A DNA stretch of 32,239 nt from Myxococcota bacterium. GTDB taxonomy: Bacteria; Myxococcota_A; UBA796; UBA2385. The notes under the pieces were generated by a model, which saw only the letters and a list, made by a program, of their open reading frames with translations, was not told the DNA's origin and searched no databases. How positions within the stretch are numbered: the stretch's first letter is position 1; each line of letters opens with the position of its first letter. Positions 1 through 6,552 of this stretch are shown here, one piece after another. Where the stretch lies: NCBI GenBank assembly GCA_023150805.1, contig JAKLKF010000067.1:1-32239 (forward strand), read 5' to 3'. The position numbers and the translations under genes are program-made.

Positions 1-30
1 GTCCGACCCGGGCGGCCTCCGCCCCTGCGC

Positions 31-1896
31 ATGGTCGGTTGGGGTGTCGCTCGACCAACGGGCTACAGGCTGCTAGCGGCGCGCTTCGGCTGCACGCTGC
101 GACCGGCACAGGCCCGCGATCCCCTCTACCCCCTCCCGCTGGGCTACACCGTCCAGAGGACATGGGGCGGTGGTCGCTTCCTCGACGTCGGCCAGGTGGG
201 CAAGGGCGGTACGGCCAGCGTGCACCGCGCCTGGGACAGCGAGATGGGGGTGTGGCGCGCCCTCAAGGTGCTGCACCGCGAGCTGTTGGCCGGCGTCGAC
301 GACCGGCACCGGCGCCGCTTCCGCCGGGAGGCCAGCATCATCGCCCGGCTTCCGCACCCCCACATCGTCCGGGTCTTCGACATCGGCGTCGACGAGCAGG
401 ACGGCGTCGAGATCCCGTGGCAGGTGTACGAGTGGGTGGAGGGTGGCGACCTCGACGCCCGCGCGGCACGAGGTCCGGTCCCTCTGGACGAGGCGCTCGC
501 CCTGCTCCTGCCGGTGATCGACGCCCTGGAGCTGGCTTGGGCGCAGAAGGTCCTGCACCGGGACGTGAAGCCGGCCAACGTCCTGCTGGACGGCACGGTT
601 GCCAGGCTCTGCGACTTCGGGCTCGCCGCCCTGGACGACGATGGACACACGCTGACCAGGCAACGGGCCGTGCGCACGCCGGGCTTCATGGCGCCGGAGT
701 TCGACAAGGGCAAGGTCGACCACCGCGCCGACATCTACGGGTGGACGGCGACCCTGGCCTGCGCCATCAGCGGGCAGCAGGCCCCCGGCTACCTGTGGGA
801 CGAAGACGACCTGGGCGAGCTGCTGGACCGACTGGAGACGGCCACGCGGACAAGGGTCGAGCCGCTGGTCCGGGCAGGCTGCGCAAAACGACCCGATCGG
901 CGCCCGCAAGACGCCGCGGCGATTCGGGCGCTGCTGGCAGAGCCCCGGCCGACGCGGGCACGGGCGCCGGTGACCCCGGGCCCCGACGCGCTGGAGGCGC
1001 GCATCCGGGACCTGCTGCGCACCCCGCCCTGGTGGGCGGTGGCCGAGGACTTGGCGGCCGTGCTGAGCGCCCCGGTCGAGGCAGTGCGAGCACGGGTGCA
1101 AATGGGCGAGCCGATGCTGCGGCTGGCTCCCAAGAGCCTGCGCGGGCTGGCGGAGGGGGCGGGCGCACGCCGGGTGTTGACGCTCCCGGGCGGCGTGGAG
1201 CTGCCGCTGCGGTGGGTGCCGGTCGGAACCTTCTGGATGGGCAGCCCGGAGGGGGTGGGCTACGGCGATGAGCACCCGCGGCACCCGGTGACCCTGTCGG
1301 CCGGCTACTGGCTGGGCGAGACGCCGGTCACCCAGGCGCAGTGGAACGCGGTCAACGGCGGCAACCCGGCACGAGTCAAGGGTGATGACCGGCCGGTGGA
1401 GTCCGTCACCTGGCAGGAGTGCGTCGACTTCTGCCGGCACTTCGGCAAGGCCGTGCCGGACGCTGCCGGCATCCGGCTTCCGACCGAGGCGCAGTGGGAA
1501 CGGGCTTGCCGGGCGGGCACCGACTCGCGTTGGTGTCACGGCGACGAGGAGGCGGGGCTGGAGCGCTTCGCCTGGTACGGCAAGGGCGCCGGAGGCCAGA
1601 CGGCACCTGTGCGCCAGTGTCTACCAAACCCCTGGGGTCTGCACGATACGCACGGCAACGTCTGGGAGTGGTGCCAGGACGAGGGCTACCACCGCTACCG
1701 CGGCCCCGTCGAGGACCCAGAGCACGCCGATGGCGGCGAGAGGCGCGTGGTGCGCGGCGGCAGCTTCTGGGTCGGCGCCGACTGGTGCCGGTCCGCGTTC
1801 CGGGACCGCTGGCTCGCCGTGAACCTGAGCGAGGACCTGGGTCTGCGCCTGCTGCTGCCCGGTGCGCCCCCGTCCCCGACCGAGCCTGGACCCTAG
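31..1896 (+). CDS. Ser/Thr protein kinase fused to a C-terminal FGE/SUMF1-fold domain
   Basis: Hanks-type kinase, about residues 50-305: glycine loop GKGGTASV (57-64), lysine K79, HRD at 176-178 with K180 and N183, DFG at 195-197, APE at 221-223, so all catalytic residues are present. A linker (about 320-380) may be a small helical domain. The C-terminal part (about 388-610) is an FGE/SUMF1 (C-type-lectin-like) fold, shown by WVPVGTFWMGS, RLPTEAQWERACRAG, GLHDTHGNVWEWCQD and RVVRGGSF. Catalytic FGEs carry two cysteines after RGGSF; here the first position is V581 and only C586 remains, so formylglycine synthesis is unlikely and a sensing or binding role is more plausible (inference). No membrane segment is visible, so it is probably cytosolic. 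The frame is open to base 1 and no ribosome site precedes the ATG at 31, so the true start may lie upstream of the window. Confidence 0.9.
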   Translation: MVGWGVARPTGYRLLAARFGCTLRPAQARDPLYPLPLGYTVQRTWGGGRFLDVGQVGKGGTASVHRAWDSEMGVWRALKVLHRELLAGVDDRHRRRFRREASIIARLPHPHIVRVFDIGVDEQDGVEIPWQVYEWVEGGDLDARAARGPVPLDEALALLLPVIDALELAWAQKVLHRDVKPANVLLDGTVARLCDFGLAALDDDGHTLTRQRAVRTPGFMAPEFDKGKVDHRADIYGWTATLACAISGQQAPGYLWDEDDLGELLDRLETATRTRVEPLVRAGCAKRPDRRPQDAAAIRALLAEPRPTRARAPVTPGPDALEARIRDLLRTPPWWAVAEDLAAVLSAPVEAVRARVQMGEPMLRLAPKSLRGLAEGAGARRVLTLPGGVELPLRWVPVGTFWMGSPEGVGYGDEHPRHPVTLSAGYWLGETPVTQAQWNAVNGGNPARVKGDDRPVESVTWQECVDFCRHFGKAVPDAAGIRLPTEAQWERACRAGTDSRWCHGDEEAGLERFAWYGKGAGGQTAPVRQCLPNPWGLHDTHGNVWEWCQDEGYHRYRGPVEDPEHADGGERRVVRGGSFWVGADWCRSAFRDRWLAVNLSEDLGLRLLLPGAPPSPTEPGP

Positions 1897-1996
1897 ATTC
1901 TTGAGAGTGTGCCCAACCCCGGCAAGGTCGGCAGGTCCACCTCGCTCGCACCCATGCTCTGCTCGTCCCCATCACGCTCCCCACGGGTCGGCAAGA

Positions 1997-2014
1997 CCTG
2001 CCGCCCCCGGCAGG
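1997..2014. terminator. GC-rich hairpin between convergent genes
   Basis: Perfect 7-bp inverted repeat CCTGCCG / CGGCAGG around a CCCC loop, in the 136-base gap between the kinase-FGE gene and the DUF4276 gene, which converge here. There is no T-run on either side, so a bidirectional terminator is inferred from position and stem only. An upstream GGCAGGTC (1929-1936) could pair instead with GACCTGCC (1995-2002). Confidence 0.4.
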
Positions 2015-2032
2015 ACCACGCCCCCCCTGCCC

Positions 2033-2626
2033 TCACCCCCCAACCCTCGCTGGCGCCTCCGTCCCCACCAGCTCCGCCACCGAGCGCACGAGCTTGTCGA
2101 AGCTGTCCGACCGCGCCCACACCGCGCGCAAGTCCAGCTCCCGCGTGACCGCCACCTGACCGGCCGACGGGGTGTAGCCGGGGCGGAGCCGCGCCAGGGC
2201 CCCCTTGGCGTCACGCGGGCTCACCTCGGGGTCCAGCGCCTTCACTCGCGCACGGACCTCCGGATCGTAGCCCCACAGCACCCAGCTCTCGTACTCCCGA
2301 CAGGCCATCACCGACCGCACCGCCACGGTCTCAGCGCCGGGCACGGACCGCGCCTGAACGGCACTCCACCGGGCCGGGCAGGCATCGTCCGCGTCACACA
2401 GGACCAGCACCCCGCCGACCCGCGGCCGCCGACTGGCCAGCACCAGGTAGCGCTGAAGGCTCGATGCCTGTTTGAACAGCGCCCGGGAGACCCGGACAGG
2501 GTCCCGGTTCACCACCCACTCGCCCGGTCCGATGCCCAGCAGCTCGCGCAGGATCCTCCCGATCAGCACGGGCGCAGCGGCAACCTCGCCGTGCCCCTCG
2601 ACCACACACATCAGGTGCCGGGTCAC
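2033..2626 (-). CDS. DUF4276 family TOPRIM-like protein, partner of the upstream ATPase
   Basis: 197 residues. The N-terminus carries an E-G-x-x-E element (CVVEGHGE, E10 and E14) after a hydrophobic strand, then hydrophobic LVLCDADDAC with D78, D80 and D81, and a later REYESWVLWG segment (E111, E113). This order of acidic motifs fits a TOPRIM metal-binding core as in OLD-type nucleases, and the overall sequence fits DUF4276. It starts with GTG, and that GTG overlaps the TGA of the ATPase gene (GTGA), so the two are translationally coupled. In related two-gene systems a TOPRIM protein is the nucleolytic effector controlled by the ATPase; that role is inferred here. Nuclease activity cannot be read from the sequence alone. 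Confidence 0.82.
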   Translation of the reverse strand: MTRHLMCVVEGHGEVAAAPVLIGRILRELLGIGPGEWVVNRDPVRVSRALFKQASSLQRYLVLASRRPRVGGVLVLCDADDACPARWSAVQARSVPGAETVAVRSVMACREYESWVLWGYDPEVRARVKALDPEVSPRDAKGALARLRPGYTPSAGQVAVTRELDLRAVWARSDSFDKLVRSVAELVGTEAPARVGG

Positions 2627-3774
2627 GCGCGCTCGTCGACCAGGTCGGGGGCAGCCCCCTCCCGCCGCAACCCTTCGGTCCGCATCAGCTCGGCAGCGGT
2701 GAACAGACCCTCTTTCAACACCTCGCGCTGGCCCGTGTCCACCGGGCCAATCGACGTGACCCCGTCCAGGTAGTCACACACCAGGATCTCATCGTTCTGG
2801 GCGCGGTCCAACAGCTCGGGGCTGTGCGTGGTCAACAGCACGGCGCCCTTGTCGCTGGCGGCGTGCAGGGCGTCGTAGATGACGTCCGCCGCGCCAGGGT
2901 GCAGGTTGACCTCGGGCTCCTCGATGATGAGCAGCTCGTTGCGCCGGATCTGCTGCGCCGCCACCAGGACGGCCAGGGCCCGCAGGGCGCCATCGGACAT
3001 CTCGGAGGCGGCGAAGGTGGGCCGACGCCCCTTCCGGTGCTCCTGGGTGAAGGCCAGGGTGAGGTAGCGGCCGGCGGCCTGCACGGAGATGTCCAGCAGG
3101 CCGGGGATGATCCGGCGCATCGCGCCCAGCACGATCTCCCGGCTCGAATCGGACAGCTTCTGGAATGCCGTCGTCACGTTCTCGCCCGTCTCCATCAAGC
3201 GCGGCTGGTCGGAGGGGACCTGGGGCCGCCGCATCAGCTCGGGGACCGGGTGGAGGGTCCGCACCGCCAGCGGGGGGCCGAAGGGGCGGCCCTTCCCCAG
3301 GGGCGGGAGGATCTGTCGGGTGACCAGGGTCAGGCTGGTGCTGGGGTCGAGCCGGCTGGCGAAGTGCCCGACGTCGGTAGGGAACCCGTCGACCGCGCCG
3401 TCCTTGTCCCGCCGGATCAGCAGGTGGTCGCGGTCGCCGTGGATCTCCACCTCCTCCGACCCGAAGGACCAGGCCCCGTCCCGGCCGCTCTTGAGCACCA
3501 GCTCGTGCCGCCACCAGCGCTCGCCCATGGTGGCCCGCACCTCGACCGCCACGTCGAAGGGCTTGGAGGTCGCGTAGCGCCGGACGCTCTCGATCCCGCC
3601 CCGGCGGCTCACCGCGGTGGACGCATCGAAGGCCACCTCGCTGGCAAAGACCAGAGCGTCCACGACGTTGGACTTGCCCGAGGAGTTCCGCCCGACGATC
3701 ACGGTGAAGCGACCGAGGTCGATGTCGGCCTTCGCGACCGACCGCCAGTTTCGGAGCTTCAGGTGGACCTGCAT
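2623..3774 (-). CDS. AAA/ABC-type ATPase of the OLD/AAA_21 kind
   Basis: 383 residues. Walker A GRNSSGKS (28-35) follows a RecF/SMC-like N-terminus (LKLRNWRSVAKADIDLG). The C-terminal half has a signature-like ASEMSDGALRALAVL (256-270), Walker B LLIIEEPEVNLHP (281-293) with the acidic pair E285/E286, and an H-loop TTHSPELLD (H317). The short insert between the lobes fits AAA_21/OLD ATPases rather than transporters. The start is ATG 3774, preceded by a strong AGGAGGG; the frame continues upstream, but that part is low-complexity Gly/Ala/Arg sequence with no family match. The downstream DUF4276 gene overlaps by GTGA. Likely sensor/motor half of a two-gene defence-type module (inference). Confidence 0.88.
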   Translation of the reverse strand: MQVHLKLRNWRSVAKADIDLGRFTVIVGRNSSGKSNVVDALVFASEVAFDASTAVSRRGGIESVRRYATSKPFDVAVEVRATMGERWWRHELVLKSGRDGAWSFGSEEVEIHGDRDHLLIRRDKDGAVDGFPTDVGHFASRLDPSTSLTLVTRQILPPLGKGRPFGPPLAVRTLHPVPELMRRPQVPSDQPRLMETGENVTTAFQKLSDSSREIVLGAMRRIIPGLLDISVQAAGRYLTLAFTQEHRKGRRPTFAASEMSDGALRALAVLVAAQQIRRNELLIIEEPEVNLHPGAADVIYDALHAASDKGAVLLTTHSPELLDRAQNDEILVCDYLDGVTSIGPVDTGQREVLKEGLFTAAELMRTEGLRREGAAPDLVDERA

Positions 3775-3888
3775 GCTCCCTCCTACCACGCGCGCCCCAT
3801 ACCCCGCCGTCTCTGAGAGAGCCCCGCCCCCTTCCGGCCCGACCTCCCGCGATGTAGAGCCACAAGTCCCCATCCTTGGAGTCCCCCC

Positions 3889-4302
3889 ATGCCCGAGCCC
3901 CTGACCATCCGCGCCCTCGTCTCCGCCTCTCCCGACCGCACCTGGGAGCTGTACACCTCGCCGGCGCACATCCCGGCCTGGAACACGGCCCACCCCTCCT
4001 GGCACTGCCCCCGCGCCGAGAGCGACCTGCGCGAGGGCGGGCGCTTCAACTACCGGATGGAGGCGGTCGACGGCTCGATGGGCTTCGACTTCACGGGCGC
4101 CTGGACGAAGGTGCAGGCGCCGACCGCCCTGGACTACACGATGGACGACGGGCGCCGGGCCTGGTGCAGCTTCCAGCCGGTCGAGGGCGGCACCGAGGTG
4201 ACGGTGCGCTTCGAGCCCGAGGGGACCAACAGCCTGGAGCTGCAGCAGGGTGGCTGGCAGGCGATCCTGGACAGCTTCGCGCGCTACGCCGCCACCCGCT
4301 GA
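3889..4302 (+). CDS. SRPBCC (AHSA1/START-like) domain protein
   Basis: 137 residues, the length of a single SRPBCC domain. The N-terminal LTIRALVSASPDRTWELYTS and the WNTAHPSWHCPRAESDLREGG / GFDFTGAW / DYTMDDGR / VTVRFEP / GGWQAILDSFARY pattern match the Aha1-like polyketide-cyclase/START group of ligand-binding helix-grip proteins. The closing helix with GGWQ is typical of stand-alone AHSA1 proteins, often annotated as activators of Hsp90 ATPase 1-like; true Hsp90 binding is not implied. ATG 3889 follows TTGGAGT. It diverges from the ATPase gene (114-base gap) and converges on the amidase (16 bases). Ligand unknown. Confidence 0.85.
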   Translation: MPEPLTIRALVSASPDRTWELYTSPAHIPAWNTAHPSWHCPRAESDLREGGRFNYRMEAVDGSMGFDFTGAWTKVQAPTALDYTMDDGRRAWCSFQPVEGGTEVTVRFEPEGTNSLELQQGGWQAILDSFARYAATR

Positions 4303-4318
4303 GGCGCGGAGCGCGGGT

Positions 4319-5671
4319 TCAGCCCTCCAGCAGCTCCCGGGCGACGGCCAGCAGCTCCCCATCCTTGCCGGGTCGGGCAACCACCTGTACGCCCACCGGC
4401 AGGCCGTCGACGAAGCCCGCCGGCAGGCTCAGCGCCGGGGAGCCCGTCACGTTGCTGATCGCGGTGAAGGCGCCCAGCCGGCCCACCGCCGCGAAGACCG
4501 CCTCGGTCGGCAGGTCGGCGAAGGCGCCCACCGGCGGCGCGGTCTGGGGCACCGTCGGCGTGATGAGCAGCTCCAACCCCTCCATCGCCGCCTGGCCGCG
4601 GGCCGCCAGCGCCTCGAACCGCCGGGCGACCTCGGCGGCGCTGTGCCGCCGGCCCTGCTCCCGGAACCACCGCGTCACCGGCTGGAGCTTGCCGGGGAAG
4701 AGCACGGGGATCCGCGCGAACAGCGCCTGGTAGATGGGCGCGAACTCCTCCACGCTGCCCTCGACCCGCGGCCGCTCCTCGACCGCGTGGCCAAGATCCC
4801 GCAGCCGCGCGGCGACGGAGAGGATCGCCGCCTTCACCCCCGGCTCGGTCTGTCCGAAGGGCGGGTCCAGCACCAGGCCCACCCGCAGGCGCGGCGGCGT
4901 CCGCGCGCAGGCGGCCAGGGTGCCGCCGGGCACGCCGTCGGGCCGGGCGATGGCGTCGAGCAGCGCCGCCAGGTCCTGCACGCTGCGGCCCATCGGCCCC
5001 ACCGCCGTCATGCGGTGCACGTCGATGGCGGCCGTGTCGTCGGGCACCAGGCCGCGGCTGGGCTTGAGCCCCAGCACCCCGTTGAGCGCCGAGGGGATGC
5101 GGATCGAGCCGGCCCCGTCGCTGCCGGGCGCCACCGGCACCATGCCGGCCGCCAGCGCCGCCCCCGCCCCGCCGCTGGACCCGCCGGCGCTGCGCGTGGG
5201 GTCCCAGGGGTTGCGCGTCGGCGGGTGGAGGTCGGTCTCGACCACCGGCAGCAGGGCCAGCTCCGAGGTCGAGGTCTTGCCCAGGATCGGCATCCCGGCG
5301 CGCCGCACCGCCCGGACCAGGGTGTCGTCGTAGGGGGCCACCAGGTAGCGCCAGGCCCGCGAGCCGAAGCGCAGCGGCGCCCAGGCCAGGGCGTGCAGGT
5401 CCTTGATCGCGGTCGGCACCCCGTGCAGCGGCCCCCGCAGCCGCCCGGCGTCCCGCTCGGCGTCGAGGACCCGCGCCTCTCGCAGGGCGGCCTCGGCCCG
5501 GACGTGCACGAAGGCCCCCAGCTCCGGGTCCAGGGCGGCGACGCGGGCCAGGTACAGCGCGACCAGCGCCTGCGAGGTCAGCGCGCCGTCGCGGATGCGC
5601 GCGGCCTGCTCCACGGCGGACAGGGCCAGCAGCGGCTGCTCGGGATCGGGCCGGGCGAGGGGGACGGGCAT
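4319..5671 (-). CDS. Amidase-signature family hydrolase
   Basis: 450 residues, normal for the family. The Ser-cisSer-Lys triad is visible: K90 in GVPTAIKDL, S165 in SAGGSSGGAG and S189 in GSDGAGSIRIPSA, with 24 residues between the serines as in fatty-acid amide hydrolase. No signal peptide. It is a stand-alone gene, so it is not a GatA partner of GatB/GatC; the substrate (small amide, acyl amide or ester) cannot be told. No Shine-Dalgarno precedes ATG 5671; instead TAT lies at -11 to -9, as at the starts of the genes at 8304 and 10098, so translation may be leaderless. Confidence 0.92.
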   Translation of the reverse strand: MPVPLARPDPEQPLLALSAVEQAARIRDGALTSQALVALYLARVAALDPELGAFVHVRAEAALREARVLDAERDAGRLRGPLHGVPTAIKDLHALAWAPLRFGSRAWRYLVAPYDDTLVRAVRRAGMPILGKTSTSELALLPVVETDLHPPTRNPWDPTRSAGGSSGGAGAALAAGMVPVAPGSDGAGSIRIPSALNGVLGLKPSRGLVPDDTAAIDVHRMTAVGPMGRSVQDLAALLDAIARPDGVPGGTLAACARTPPRLRVGLVLDPPFGQTEPGVKAAILSVAARLRDLGHAVEERPRVEGSVEEFAPIYQALFARIPVLFPGKLQPVTRWFREQGRRHSAAEVARRFEALAARGQAAMEGLELLITPTVPQTAPPVGAFADLPTEAVFAAVGRLGAFTAISNVTGSPALSLPAGFVDGLPVGVQVVARPGKDGELLAVARELLEG

Positions 5672-5890
5672 GGCGTCGGATAGCCCGGCGGCGGCCGGGG
5701 TGACGGCCGGGGTGGCGGCTGGGGGTCGCCCGGCCGGGGACGCCTACGTGCCACACTCCCCACGGAGGGCTGCACCTTGGACCTACGACCTGCACATGGA
5801 TCGCCAGACCCGCGCCCGGCCCCGTCCGGTCCGCCGGCGAATCCGCCTCGGGACCGAACGGGGGTCTGACCGGGCGAGGCGATCCTCTAC

Positions 5891-6517
5891 GTGACATCCG
5901 CTCCGAACGCGTGGACGGACCTGCTCCGGGCCGGGCTGATGACCTGCGTACCCGTCCTGGGCGCGATCGCCCTGACGGGCTGGACGCGTCGCATCTTCGG
6001 CGAGGTCCGGGACGGTCGCGCCGCCAACCTGCTGGCCATGTCCTTCTGGTCCGATCTGAAGCTGGGCTGGTACCCCACGGTCGCCTCGACTGCCCTGCTG
6101 ACGGCCGGCACCGTCCTCCTCACCGGGCTCATGGGGCTGTGCGGTGCGCTCCTGGAGTGGGTGGGGGAGGACTCCCCGGCGTTTCACCCGCTCGTCCTGG
6201 TCCTCGTCCTGGGAGGGGGCCTGGCGAGCCTGGCCTACATGGTCGCAGGCTGGGTCGCCACCGTCGAGGTCACCCGCCTGCTCTTCGAGGGGCACATCCG
6301 GTCCTTGTTGCGGCCCGGGCGCAGCCTTCGGCGGATCCGCACCCATTCGGAGGCCTACCTGCTGGCGTCCGTGGGCACGATGGTCGCGATGACCATCGGG
6401 AGCTGGGGAGCGATGTTCTGCGGGGTCGGAATGGCCTTCACCTTGCCCGTGGGAATGGCGGCCACGGCCCACCTGGTCGGACAGTGGGCGGCGCTGGAGC
6501 GGGAAAGCCCGGCCTGA
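5891..6517 (+). CDS. Small polytopic membrane protein, possibly DUF4013-like
   Basis: 208 residues, GTG start. Four or more hydrophobic segments are seen: about residues 14-30, 58-85 (STALLTAGTVLLTGLMGLCG), 100-122 (LVLVLVLGGGLASLAYMVAG) and 158-190. A charged stretch RSLLRPGRSLRRIRTHSEA lies between the third and fourth. The layout and glycine-rich helices resemble DUF4013 membrane proteins, but no diagnostic motif settles this. No good ribosome site precedes the GTG; a possible 32-codon Arg-rich reading frame (5796-5894) ends in a GTGA overlap with this start and could couple its translation. It ends 36 bases from the convergent SagB-like gene. Function unknown. Confidence 0.75.
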   Translation: MTSAPNAWTDLLRAGLMTCVPVLGAIALTGWTRRIFGEVRDGRAANLLAMSFWSDLKLGWYPTVASTALLTAGTVLLTGLMGLCGALLEWVGEDSPAFHPLVLVLVLGGGLASLAYMVAGWVATVEVTRLLFEGHIRSLLRPGRSLRRIRTHSEAYLLASVGTMVAMTIGSWGAMFCGVGMAFTLPVGMAATAHLVGQWAALERESPA

Positions 6518-6518
6518 C

Positions 6519-6543
6519 CGGCAGGTCGGAGCCGCACCTGCCG
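6519..6543. terminator. Hairpin between convergent stops
   Basis: Perfect 8-bp inverted repeat CGGCAGGT / ACCTGCCG with a 9-base loop, filling most of the 35-base gap between the membrane-protein stop (6515-6517) and the SagB-type gene stop (6553). No T-run. A bidirectional terminator is inferred from location and stem strength. Confidence 0.5.
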
Positions 6544-6552
6544 CCCCGCGGC

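Noticed and set aside
31..2032. Diversity-generating retroelement with the FGE domain as variable protein
   Set aside because: FGE/C-type-lectin folds are known retroelement targets, but there is no reverse transcriptase, no template repeat and no repeat of the C-terminal coding end within the window.
3775..4380. Long N-terminal extension of the ATPase to 4380
   Set aside because: The extension is antisense to the SRPBCC gene, low in complexity, and a strong AGGAGGG site marks the ATG at 3774.
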